From Cokeromyces recurvatus (taxonomy: Eukaryota; Mucoromycota; Mucoromycetes; Mucorales; Mucoraceae), in NCBI RefSeq assembly GCF_025118155.1, contig NW_026251400.1, positions 496,001-560,000 on the forward strand: DNA of 64,000 bases, in the 5' to 3' direction. A program made the position numbers and the translations under genes. This document shows positions 9,368-22,200 of this stretch, in pieces. The first letter of the stretch is position 1. Each line of letters opens with the position of its first letter. The notes under the pieces are model-generated. The model was not told the DNA's origin. It saw only the letters and a list, made by a program, of their open reading frames with translations, and did not search any database.

Positions 9368-10376
9368 TAATTTATTCATAAAAACAATAATTTTTTTTCT
9401 ACTTACATAACTTCTTCTTTTGAGCTTTCATTTTTTGAAAAGGATCATAGGGAATATCACAATCATAGACTGAACCAGCTTGAACTTTCCAATAATATTC
9501 AAGGTCGTTTAAGAGTGGATGGTTAAAAATAAACCCTGCACTATATCTAAATGGGCCCGTATAAGTATATATTTTTATAGAGAGAGAGAGATAAATATAA
9601 ATTTTATATAATAATCAAACTTGAATTATTCACCTGGTCATTCTTCTCCAGCTCATACTTTCTCCATTATCGATATTGTGCTCCTTTACCATCTTTTTCA
9701 TGTTTCGTTCAGCCTTTTTAATATCTATCCAAGATGGCTCTTGCCATTCAAATTCGGGGGCATGGCCAAAAAACACAGGAAACTTGCTTGAGCTTACAGT
9801 CCATTCACGAAATTTACGCGAAAAGATTTTATCACCTATAATGATCCAAGGGTATCCTCTCCCCTGTTTTTCATTAAAACGCCTTTCTATACTTAACATT
9901 GTGTTTCGCAATTTATAAATATCTGCTTCCTGGACAAGGACAACAAATGCGGCCCTTACAGGCAACTTGTTTTGAGTATCATTGCTATTAGACATAAGGA
10001 CATCATCATCCCAGTTAAGGTAAGTATCAGGAGGAATATAACCATGCATAGAGGAGAGGTGGTTCCCTTGCTGATAATTGTCAAAAGTAGGTAATAAAGG
10101 ATTCTTGAATTCCTTTTCTTTGAGAAGTTTAACAAATTTATTATCTTTATTATCTTTGAAAGGAGAAAGTATGTAGTGACAGCTTGTAACAAGGATAATG
10201 GCAAGTACTAGTAAAGTTAATACACTATTTTTTTGAACCCAAATAGAAATTCTATTCCAATGTGTATGATAAATTATTGTTTTTGGCCACCATCTATTCT
10301 GATCTGGTTTAATTGTTACATTAAATGGGATAGCCCTTTGCGTATCAATTGAGTTTTTGTTTGGTTTGATTTCCAT
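8746..10376 (-). CDS. GT15 (Kre2/Mnt1/Ktr) family mannosyltransferase-like protein, divergent active site
   Basis: Four exons (10376-9634, 9546-9407, 9328-9016, 8932-8746) splice in frame to 460 aa. Residues 51-70 form a signal anchor, so it is a type II Golgi-type membrane protein. The GT15 fold is clear from RAAFVVLVQE, IERRFN, YPWIIIGD, a PSWID block, YSAGFIFNHPLL, YYWKVQAG, LDKTGGF and WGDSFPQTVAAALFL. The family transfers mannose from GDP-mannose in an alpha-1,2 linkage to protein or N-glycans. Unusual points: yeast Kre2 has RVEP where this protein has KVQA, and NFEI where it has NYMI, so both conserved glutamates appear replaced, while the WGD Asp is kept. It may be a catalytically altered paralogue. 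Intron 2 has an A-run, not pyrimidines, before its acceptor. The structure call is strong; activity is uncertain. Confidence 0.88.
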
Positions 10377-10885
10377 TTTCTTTCCTCAATGTATTAAAAG
10401 GAGAGAGAGATGGAGAGAGAGAGAAAACAATTTAATTCTTCAATTTTAAACCGTATTTATATTATCATATTTAATATGTATAAAATAGGAAAAATCGTAT
10501 ATTGTCTTCAGGTACTTAAATCAGATGATATGCTTTACATATTCTCAATGCTCGTATAAAGTATTCAATATTTAAATTAAATATATTAAAACAGCTTAAC
10601 ACTACATTTGTGTATATATAAAGTAGAATACGTAAATAATTTTCTAGATAATGGTAAAGTAAATTTATTAAAATAATATATTAAACAAAAAATGTAGTTT
10701 AAATGATAATACAACTTTTTTTTTTTAAAAAAAAATAATAATTAAAAAAAAAATAAAGGTATATAATGCTTTTCTCCTTCTTTTTTTTTTTTTTTTTTTT
10801 TAGAATTCAATATGAGATATGTACATGTTATAAAAGAAAATGAAGTAAAAGAAACTAATATATATGATAAGATGTGATTTAAAAC
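10377..10885. other. Intergenic, promoter side of the GT15 gene
   Basis: Contains a GA-rich microsatellite at about 10400-10424 just upstream of the GT15 start codon and paired T-run/A-run tracts around 10712-10758 and 10781-10801. No gene is seen. Confidence 0.6.
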
Positions 10886-11932
10886 TTATGCTACAGTAAT
10901 AGTAGGTCCATCTGAAAGAAATGGTGGATCAGAATATTTTAGTGACTTATATGGCCATGAATCATCATTCTGATATAATTGAGAAAAAGATGATTTATTG
11001 GAACTAACAGGCGTATCTGGTAATTTAGATTGTCGTAATGAAGAAGACGGAGATTTACTATTGGTAGTCATAGCAGCTAGTACTGACTGAGCATCCATTA
11101 AAACTGCTTCACAACATAAGTCTGAATCCACCCAATCTGGTAAATAAGCTTCACCAATTTCATAAGAGGTCTTCCACCAGCGAACACGGCGAACAGAAAA
11201 ATGTCTAGGCTGGTGACAAGTGATAGGTTCTGGTGGAGTATTTGCTAGATGAGTATGATTTACTTTTGTGGGGTGAATGGATAATTCGAGTAACACGTCA
11301 ATATCATTTGGATTGTCGTACATAATATATCTTTTAAGGAATGTATCCTTTCGGATAGGAATTTTTGTAAACCCTTTACGCTGTAAGCGTTCAATCTGTC
11401 TATTAGTTGATCTATCTAATTGTAACCATTGGTTTTTTTCCCATTCAATTTCATAAATGTCTTTAAAAGGTCGAGTAATGCGATGTCGCTTAAAGCTGCG
11501 TCTATCGGAAGGATGAATACTGTAACGTAAAAATTGACGGAGTGGCACAATGTCTTTTTTGTAACTGTTCACAATTTCACCGTTATCATCACTAGCACCT
11601 GCTACTACTGCCACCTCTTGATTATTTACTTTTTCATTTTTATCTAATTTTGAAGAATAGAGAGACTCTCTGATGGTTGAATTCATGGTTTGTGCTACTG
11701 CTGTTGAATGTATATTATTGTATTGTTGACCAGATTTTGTTGAAATTGATTTTTGAGAAGGCTGTTGACATAGTATTTTTGAGAACCAAGTTGATAACCC
11801 CCTTTTCTCGTCTATATCGAATTTCTCGGGTTTTTTATTGAACTGATTTGAAATTTTTGTATTTTTCACTAAAGAAAATCCAATTTTTTTAATCCATGCA
11901 CAACTCTTTGATTTAGAAGCAGTATGATTCAT
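10886..11932 (-). CDS. Hypothetical basic protein, 348 aa
   Basis: A single uninterrupted frame of 348 aa starting at ATG 11932. The first 120 residues are low-complexity, Ser/Lys/Asn-rich and probably disordered. Residues of about 125-260 look folded and are rich in Arg and Trp, with PLRQFLRYSIHPSDRRSF, DIYEIEWEKNQWLQL, TNRQIERLQRKGF, LLELSIHPTKV and HFSVRRVRWWKT. The tail is Ser-rich. There is no signal peptide, membrane segment or catalytic motif that I recognise. Codon use and length resemble a real gene. It lies between the GT15 gene and the giant CH/GAR gene on the same strand, with about 0.5 and 1.3 kb of spacer. Function is unknown. Confidence 0.7.
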   Translation of the reverse strand: MNHTASKSKSCAWIKKIGFSLVKNTKISNQFNKKPEKFDIDEKRGLSTWFSKILCQQPSQKSISTKSGQQYNNIHSTAVAQTMNSTIRESLYSSKLDKNEKVNNQEVAVVAGASDDNGEIVNSYKKDIVPLRQFLRYSIHPSDRRSFKRHRITRPFKDIYEIEWEKNQWLQLDRSTNRQIERLQRKGFTKIPIRKDTFLKRYIMYDNPNDIDVLLELSIHPTKVNHTHLANTPPEPITCHQPRHFSVRRVRWWKTSYEIGEAYLPDWVDSDLCCEAVLMDAQSVLAAMTTNSKSPSSSLRQSKLPDTPVSSNKSSFSQLYQNDDSWPYKSLKYSDPPFLSDGPTITVA

Positions 11933-13040
11933 TTTAATATATTTAATTGAAAGAAAAAAAAAATGTTTTTTTTAAAAAAAATCAACAAAGAGGAAAAGGG
12001 GGGGAAAAAAGGGGGGAGGAAGAATATGTCTATTATATATACCAAATAAAATATCATTACTGCTTTCATCATGATGACTTATATACAATTTGCTTTGTAA
12101 CACATACATTGGTTGTTAGAGCAGAAGAAAATAATAAAAAACATTCCCTTTTTCCCCTTTTACTTTAAAGTTATAACATGTAGATAATGATGCCATCATT
12201 GTCTCGGACACTTTTATCCACGTCCGAATTATTATATTTATTTCTTTAATAATATTTAATGGAAAACAATTTATTATATTTTAATATTTATCCGGCGTTA
12301 GCAATATACCAGTTAACAATAAATTTCTAAGGTACATCCAAATAAGCAGTGAATAAATGGGATCAGCAAAACAAAAGGTTTACTGTGTTAATCTTTCTTT
12401 TTTATTTATTTATTTATTTCATAATATTACCTAATGATAAAAAACAAATGTATACAGATAGATATATAGAAAAAAAAAGAGAAAGAGAGCGTATTGACAT
12501 ATATTTATATCAATCATAAAAGGTAATTTTCATCGAGTTTTCCTCGTCCTTTTCTTTTTTCTTTTTCTTTTAATCTATAAAAAGATACAGTTACTGGATA
12601 CTTTAATAGGCGGAGATTTATCAATGGCTTTGATTCTGATGCTACTTGATTACAACAGTACGACCATACTGTAGTCATTCATTTTCACACATTTTTACAA
12701 GGTAACATTTCCTTTTAAAATCTAGTTTATTGTTCTTTATTATAAAAGTATTCTTAGCCAAAAAAAATTTTTTTTATTACACAACACAGATCTATTCATA
12801 AATGTCATCAGTAAGTAAAACTTAGTTCCTTGTGTAATATACTCAAACATTTACTTACGCTTTGATTATATAGTCTTTTTGTTATTTCAAATAATTTTGA
12901 CGTATTTTTTTTTGTAACACTGTAAAAAATAAAATAGATAAATAAATAATACGTTATCATGTATTTTCTTAAAAAAAAAAAAAAGGCGTAAAATATTTGC
13001 GATAAAATATATAATCAAAATTATTTATTAAACAATGAGG

Positions 13041-13097
<57 letters not shown>

Positions 13098-13218
13098 GAC
13101 AAAGATAATAAATACATATAATTTGAAAGGGATATATTATACATGAGTTATTAAAATAATCTACATATATGGCATAATGTTTACTTTATCATTTGTTTCT
13201 TTTTTTTTTATTTGAAGA
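11933..13218. other. Intergenic, AT-rich with homopolymer tracts
   Basis: Contains several T-run/A-run junctions (about 11965-11981, 12760-12776), a TTTA microsatellite near 12395-12420 and the long tract at 13042-13097. No open frame or RNA gene is supported. It serves as the 3' flank of the giant gene and the 5' flank of the 348-aa gene. Confidence 0.6.
13042..13097. repeat. T38-A18 homopolymer junction
   Basis: A run of 38 T is followed directly by 18 A, forming a perfect self-complementary tract 120 bp past the stop of the giant gene. Run lengths should be treated with caution because homopolymers are error-prone in assembly. Confidence 0.8.
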
Positions 13219-16200
13219 TCAGGGTCCAGAATTAGTATCAGCTTTGACCAATTTGTGTGCAACTTGATTGCCATATTTATCAGCTTGAATGAATTTATCC
13301 CCTTTCATATAACCAGATAATGTGTTTGACGATTTATTCGACAAATAACTACTAATATCACTAGTTTCACGAGTATTGGAAACTACAGTAGATGAATCTG
13401 TGGATGAGCTGCTCCCTACTGTAGCAGAAATATTCACAAATTTATCGCTAGAGTCTATAACAGTTTTCATTATAATATTCTGTGTTTCCCCATTGCTTGA
13501 TTTTGTAGCTGAGTTAGCATTTTGGTCATGATCTAATTAAAGATAAAAGACAACGTTTGATTAGAAAAGGAAAAAAAAACCTTTTTTATACTTCAATAAT
13601 TATTATTTTCTTACCTTTCATATATCTTTAATAAAATGTATAGCATAATAAAGTAGTAATAATATCATATGAGTAACATTGAATATGCAGTAAATTTTTC
13701 AATACTTACTTGGAGAGCTCTATCCAACCACCCCCTACACGTACCATTACTGTCTTGCTGGATAAAATTCGGCAATAAATTAATTTTGGATGTTCTTCAC
13801 CAAACCAGTATTTACCAACTTCTCCAGGCACCATTTTCACCTTTATACGATAGGGGCTCTTGTTTAGAATCAAGCCTAACTGAACATCCAGCTCATTTTT
13901 GGGATCGGGAATATATTTTGTACCGTCGTAGTAAGATACTGCATTATTACGTGCTTTTGATGTTCGGGAAAATAACTGATCAGTTGAGGAGATTTTTTTT
14001 TCAGTTGAAAAAGTTGGTGATTTAAAGTTTCGAGAGCCAGATTTTGTATTCGTATATTGGCTCTGATATCTTGGTGTACGCTTTTTAGGTAACGTTTTAG
14101 CTATGGCTAGTTTAGTGAAAAATTCATGGTTAAGTTCTCTAATGCATGCTTGCAATTCCTTTTCTCTTGATACATATGAAGCCTGTACAGTGGACCAATC
14201 ATTTAGTGTCTTCAGTAATTGCTTAGCAACCCTTTCGTTATCATGAAGAAATTGCTTTTGAGATTCAAATCTAGCCTTTTCAAAAAAGCTTGTCACATTT
14301 TGTTCACTCTTTTTGTAAGATGAAGTTAATCTTTTTAATAGTGATTGTAAGTCTGCTTTATCAAACTTGGATCCAATGACATTCGCATTCTGTACAGAAG
14401 TTTTCTCAATAATTATATATAATTTTGCTATTTCTTCATCAATCAGTTCTATAGTACCAAAAAATTCAGTGATACTTCCTTCTGTATGTACCTGTTCTCG
14501 ACGATGAACCAATAGTTGGCATAAATTATCTATTGAGCTCGCTAAACTGTCACGCTGATTTATTAATGCGACTTCAGAAGTTGACGTTGTCAGTGCTTTC
14601 GGCATCTCCTCTTGACTAATACATTTTAAAAGTGCATCTATATCATCTATATCTTTTATAAGCACTCTATCGATTTCATCTTGCACTTTATCTAATTCCT
14701 GCTCTTCTACAAAAATACTTTTGCCAGATAACTGTAGTGCCTCAACTCGATCTCTCAGATTGTTCACATACTTTAGTGATTCATTAATTTTGGAATATAC
14801 AATTTGACGTTTATGTAGTACATTAAGTCTTTTACGTGTATCATCAGCTGATAACTCAATCTCTGTCCATCTCTTATCTATATCATCCACATGTTTATCA
14901 ATAATTTTAATAATTATCTTTGCACGTGTCGATTTTTCATGTTTATTCAATTTTTGTTTGAGATCATTACTGTTCTGATTGAATTTCTGAATAGAGATTT
15001 CAATTTGTTCATAACGCTGCATAAATTCTTCCAGTTCTGGCAAGTTTCGAGCACGTGTTGTTCTATAATTGAGTCTATTACCATTGTAGGAATAAGAAAC
15101 AGTTGCCTTGAGCTCATTAATTGATCTAATAATTTCTTTATCATTCTTTAGTAGGTGACTTAACAACTTGAGCACTGTTATATAATTCTGTTCAGTCTTC
15201 AAAGATAGTTTTAATTCTTCCATTCGATTAGCTAAATTTGCTTCATATTCTTTTATTACAGAGTAAGGATGTCCAAGTACTTTAAGAAGCCTTGAAGCTT
15301 GATTTGAGATCACACCATCACATTTGAGTTTGCATTCGTTATATTTATCTTGAATATGTAATAAAGCAGTGCTGTAGACGTTTATAGTATTATTAATTGT
15401 TTCTGCTTTCTTTAGGTGATATTCAGGATTCGTATTCACTTGCTGTTGAATATACGTTATTTGATCTTCACATATCTTTAAAACCTTGGCAACCTCAGTC
15501 TTGTATAACTCAAATAAGTTTATTCTTTCTTTATCCATTCGTTTTTTGTTTAAAGACATCTGAATAGATTCCCGTAATGTATGAACTTGTTGACTACATT
15601 TAAGGAATTCATTTTTATTATTGATATCTTTGCATAAATCATTCGTATTTTTTACTGTATTGTCTAGCTCTTCTTGATTTATTGAAATCTTCAGAAGCTG
15701 TTGCTTATATTTTTTCATTTTGTTATTGGTAATAGTGGATGTATGAATGCTATTATCTGCCACTTTATTAATTTCGGATTTGAGTGCTTTTAGAATATTT
15801 TCCAATTTATCTAACTTTTCACATGCTTCTATCCATTTTGATGTTCTCGTAGTAAAAGATGAAAATTCTGAAACCTTTAGTAGTATCTTCTTCCAAGTAG
15901 CTTCTACAGTTTGTTGCGCATCGTCAGATTTAGCAGTAACTACATTCTGCAATTTAATGATATTATAGTAAGAACATGAATCTTCATAAAAGCCTTGACA
16001 CTCAATGATAGTATCTTGGATTTGTTTATGTTTTTCAGTAAGAGTTTGAAAGTGGTATAATCTCTCTTCTGTCCTTTTTATGTTAGTTACTAGCTGTAAT
16101 TTATCGTATTGTAGTTCATCAATTAGCATTATTTGCTTCTCAGCACAAGTGTGAAAAAGTTCAGAATTTTCAATATGAGTTATGAAAAGATGGTTTGAAT

Positions 16201-19200
16201 TAATTGCATCATACAAGAAAGTTAAAGCGCCACGAATTTCTAATATAATATCTCCTGCATGATCTAGCTGTGCTATTAGTGATTCTATTGATTCTACTGT
16301 CATACTATGCTTGTACTCATTCATTTGAGAAAGAAGTTGATTATATTCTTTTGTTTCTAAGAAATCAATTCTTTTTTGCCACCCACTAAGTTCATTATCA
16401 GTTACTAAATGTACTTCCGTAGAATGGATCTGGTTATTAAGTGATTCAAAAGATGATATTAGAGTAGCAATACGATAATTGACTTCAGCGGGTAAAAGGG
16501 CAGAGGATAATGCATGAGATATCCCTCTTATTTCAGTTAATAAATCATTCCATTGACAGCTTATCTTGTCGAAAATTTCCATCACACAATTATAGTCTCC
16601 ATCATCAGTATTGTCAAATAAAGTCTGTTGATCAAAATATGCAATATATTTTTCTTTATGCTTGCAAAGTAAAATATAATTATTATCATGTGCTGTCATA
16701 GCCATTTGAATGCTATCCGCTTCACTCACTGCATCTCTTAAATTATCCGGTTTCAATAATACATTATCATCATCCAAAAGTTGAATACTTTTCTCGAGGG
16801 TATCTTGCCTCAATAAAATCCAACTTTGGCATACTGAAGCTTGCTTTTTGAAAGCATTCATTACGTATTGAAGTTGACTAAATGCTTCTCGAGATTTAAT
16901 TAATGCTGATAGGCTTTCAACTAATCCATCCAATATTTCAAATTTTGTAGAGATTATATCCTGAATAACAGAATTCATTGTCTTATCTTTCACTTTAATA
17001 GAAATTGCTTGATTTTTATCATTTGACCTTTTTGGCATTAATAATTCAGTTTTTGAGTACAATTTAAGATCATTTACTTGTTGAGTAAATTTTTCTACTT
17101 CTTTTGCTGGTTCATATGTGGATGAAGTCGACTGAAAATCGGATTTTATAGTAGATGGTAACAATATTTCATGAATCATTTCAGCATTTTTTTCTAATTG
17201 TGATGATTTAGTCAAGATAACTGCTATTTGCTCCTTTTGCAAAATCACCTTAAGAGCAAAAGAAAAATCAGCTTCAATTGAACTCTCTGTTTGTGATAAC
17301 AATTCAATATTTTTTTGATGTAGTTCTAACATAAATCCTGGTTGCATTGCAGCAGAGATTTCTTGTAAATTTTGATTTTTTTGTTTAATATTGTACAGTA
17401 TAGTATCGCAAAAACTATTAAATTTTTGATTCAAGGTCATCCATTCGGCATTTGTTTCTTTAATTACTTGCTGATAATGAATATCAAAATCACCATTGAA
17501 GTTCCATCTCCCCTTTGTTTCTATCAAATGATTGATTAATTTCACATATTGTGACAGAGAGTCTGCAGCCTTTTTTATATTGTTCTCCAAATCATATCTC
17601 TGATATATATAGTCCAATTCCTTTCCCCTCCACAAATTTGCTTCATCTACTTTTTGTAGTGAATGAGATAATGCCTCTGCGCGTTCTTTCATATGAATAG
17701 GGATTACTTTTATCAAAGGCAGTTTCACAAAACATGACTCCATTTGAATATAATATTCTGTTAAAGTAGGTAAACGATTGGCTTTAATCATTTGGAGTTG
17801 ATTATCAATTTGCGAACGCTCCAGCTCCAATTCTTCAATAGTATCTTTTAAAAGGTCTTCTTGTTGAGCTACGCATTTATTCTTTTTCAAAATGTATTGC
17901 TGGAGTTGGTTATTCAATAGTTGAATAATATGATTAACGTCATTTATCTCAGCCTCCCACTTTAAACGTGCTTCTGCAGCATCTAAAACTTGTGTTTGTG
18001 TAACTGCAGATTGAAAGAGAACACTTATTCCTCGTAACACATTCTCATTCAGATCTTTGTACGCATCAATGATTCCTTCCATATTAGCTTCAGTATTCTC
18101 TTTCACCTTGCTTACTAACCATTCAATTTTTTCTTGAAAAGAGACTATATCTGATGACTCCTTTTGCTTCAGTATAGTCAATAATTGAGTAATTTTAGAT
18201 CGAGAGTCAAGTATTATATGTTGTGATAAATCAAAGGAAGTTGAAGCAACATCAATATGAACATTGTTTAATGATAACATTGTGTTATCAAACCATTGCT
18301 GAATATTGAGAGCTTCTTCTTGGCATTTATAAAATTCTTGAATCATAGAATCAGCATTACGATAGGATACTAAAAGATTATCTATTGCCTCATTCATTTT
18401 CAAAAGTGTGTCAATTTTCCTACTAATAAGCTCTTTAATTTGTTGATTATAGTCAACTGGTTTGAGCAAAGTTTGCTGTATTAAATCTTCAAATAAACAA
18501 TCATTATTAAGGTATTGAAAGGTTTCACTTTGCTTGCAAAGTTGAGAAATCTGATATTTTATTGACGTTAAGCTTTCCATTATTTTTTCATCATTTCGTT
18601 TATTGATATCGCTAACTGATTGTAGTGTTAAAGTTGTTATGGGCTTATTTCGATTTTCAGTGTTAACAAGTGATCCTCTCAATATTTTGTGCAGAGCCTT
18701 TATAGCTAGTTCTCCATCTATTATAACCTGATCGTAAGATGTATTAAAGCTTGAAATAACATCACATTGTTTCATAGTATTATATACATTATCAAGTAAC
18801 TGTTGTAAGTGCTGATACTCAGTCTTTATAGACATTTGTTTCAAATTGATATATTCAATTGTATTTGTGACATTTATACATAGATGACTATACACACTAT
18901 ATGCTTCCTGAAGCCTTTCAAACACAGTTGAATTTGAACTCAAGATAGGGAAATCATTCTCTAATTTGAGTACCTGTTCCGAAAGTTGAGAGAATAAGAT
19001 ATCCTTTTGCACCACATCATCTTGAAAAATAGTACTTTTGTTACTTTCTCTTTTCTTTAAACCTTCAATATCATACTGTGCATATCTGCTATAAAAATCC
19101 CAAAGTTGGGATGCCAAGTCATAAATGGAACAATGTACTTCCTCCCATTGTGATTCCCAACTAATTCGTCTTCTTAGTATAATAATTTCATGCGTCCTTA

Positions 19201-22200
19201 GTTCCAAAGCTGCTTTAAGCTGAGCAGTTTTACATTTTAATTCACCAATGCTAGTAACTAATGCATTACGATCAATTGAAATAGAATTCACTTTATCTAT
19301 TTCCGTCTCCAAAAGATGAACAACCTCAAGTGCTTTATTTATATCATGAGATTCTATCTGTTGAAATCTACTGGAAATTTCTTCCTGCTCTTTTTCAAGT
19401 CGATCCAAAGCTATATCCTCCAAAACGACTAGTTTATCCTCCTTCAAAATAGATGCATCAAACTTTTGGAGAATACGAAGACGTTCCTCTATCCATGCAT
19501 TGATACGTAGTACATCATTATAAGCACTGCTTGCTCGTTCCTGTAAGGGAAGGTTCTCCCGATAGAATGAAAGTAATTTATCCAATTCTTCTGTGATTTC
19601 TGCTAGATAAGTTAACTTGTTACACATTTGATGACGAATTACATTATTATCTGCTTCATTGATCTCAAAAAAATCGCTTAATTCAGTAGGAGTTTTGGGA
19701 TAAGGAATACGTTTTAAAGAGACTGTCAGCCAATGTGATGAGTTGTCTTTAAATAATTGAACACTCTCACTAAAAGAGCTACTGTCTGCCACTTTAAAGG
19801 AGATACTATTGCTATTCATCATTGCTAGTTTAAGCTTTTCACCTTGTACCTTTAATTTTCTGAATTGAACGATGGTATCGCTTACTACGAGGTATTGTTC
19901 TACAATTTTACGCGCAAGAGCACATCGCTTCATAATCAGCTCAAATTGTCGTTCAAATTCTTCTTCACGTTTTGTTAGGTCATCTGGTAAATCTTCTTCA
20001 ATGTCCTCCATTCCTTGGTAAGCATCTAATACAGCTGAATAATCACTCTTGTCAAATTTGTCAATACTATGCTCCAAAGAAATTAAAATTTGAACTATTT
20101 CTTCTGTATTTCTTTTTAAGATAACTATAGGAGTTTCATCTTCTCTTGGCTCTGACCAGCGAGCCTTGGTTTTCATAAATTCTATTATTTCAATTTCCTT
20201 CTGTTGACACCATTTGTTTGCTTTGACGATTAGATTTTCCCATAAAAGACGAGATCGTAGCGCTTCCACAAGCTTTGTTCTTTGTTGAAGTAAACACATT
20301 AAACTGTCTAAAATGGTCAATGTGGTTAATGTAATTTCAATCGTGGATACATCAGCAGGGCTAAGACTACAATTTGCACTACTCGTTAAAGTACGAACAT
20401 GGGAACGAAGACGAGTCATGTCGTTCTTGTTAAATCTTTCAACTTCTCCTAAAAGCTTCTCATGTTCTTTATAAATTTTTTGAGTCTCTTCATTATCCCA
20501 CAATTCAGGTACAAAATCAACATTAAGGGGATCCATCGTAAATAATTTGTTATTCTCTTGTAGTAGTTCAATTCGGCATTCAATCCATTTACGTACACGT
20601 TGTGCTTCAATGAACCAAACACGAACCTGATCAACCCAATCATTCACTGTTTCATATTTAGCTTGAATTCCAGAAAATAGTTCAATCAATCGTTCATCAT
20701 TTGTTAATAAATCATTATAGTCTTCTTTTATACTATCGATAGTAGATCGAACAGTTGATACTCGAGTTTCTAACATTTGAATTCGATCATCCGTAGTAGC
20801 CTTTTCGCAGTTATCGTCACTCATCATGGCCTGAATCTCTTCAAGCTCAATTTCAATATTTCTAATCACGCTTGCAATCGTCAGTCCTCGTTGAAAGTTT
20901 TCACATAATGTTTGCTCTCTTTCCAAATCTTGTACAAGTAATTCGTATGATTTCATGATACGATCCGAATATGGGGAAACGATTTGCATAACCGTTCTTG
21001 AAAGCTGATTTGTTTCTGTTTTGAAACTTTTCCATGTTGAATCTTGAAAAAGGGTAAACCTTTTAATAAAGAGTAACAATTCACGTTGATAAGCATTAGC
21101 TACTGCCTGAGATCCTCCTAATGGATGTAGTCGAAGTGACATTGCTGAATCACTCGTGTCCTTATCGTTTGCTCCATAATCTGATATGGGAGATGGTGAT
21201 GATAACGGTGCAATATGTGAGAGCTGTTCTCTAAAGTTATCAAGTTCTTTCTCAAGGTCAATTGCATGTGCTATATATATTTCCGAATTCTTTTCGTTTT
21301 CTAAAAATGTGTTCTTAATAGTTAGCATATTTTTGTCTGTTATCCTTAAGAGTTTTATAAACTGTTCCCATTCTGTTTCCAACATGTTATATAGTTTGGT
21401 TACTTGTACTTGCTGTGATTCTGTAAGATGAATGATGGCATCATTCATGTTTTCAGGAGGCGTAGTTAAGATAGCATATGCTTTATTTGCTCTTTCCAAA
21501 TGCTCGGCCTCGATCTCAGTCTGTTTTGTAATAATTTTAAGCGCATTCATATATTCCGAAACTTCTGTCAAGTTAGAAAACAGTTCCGGATATTCACTTA
21601 TAGCTTTTGTATTAGACTCGATAAAAGACAATACTGTTTCATGAATTGTAATCAATTCATCAAGAACAGGATGTACACCACGAGGTAAGTGGCCAGTTAA
21701 CTGCATTAATAATTTACAATTTAAATCAGCTTTAATACGGGCTTTATCAGTCCCATTTAATGTTGATTCTTGTTTTACTGTCTCCTTTTTACAATTTACT
21801 GGCGTTAACGAAAAAGGGATGGATGATTCTTGTTGTATATCCATATTTATATCTCCTTTATCATTATTTTCTTGAAATAAAGACGTAGGTGACGCACATC
21901 TGACTACTACTTCTTCACTGTCATTTACAAAAGGACGATCATTCTTGTCTAGCGCTTCTCCTCCAGTTACCATAGCTATAGCTGCTTTTCGTTTGACAGC
22001 ACGTTCACGTTTAATCGTTAGAGGCTCTTCTTTCTCATATTTTGATATGACCTTATAAAATTCACTAACATACATCATGACACTTGGTTCATGAGGATAA
22101 TCAACATTGACGAGATCTTCAGGTTCCAAGTAGGCTTCCACCCCTAATTTCTCTGAACCTAAATCAAAGGCTAACCTTAGTAGTTGATACCATGTTGCTT

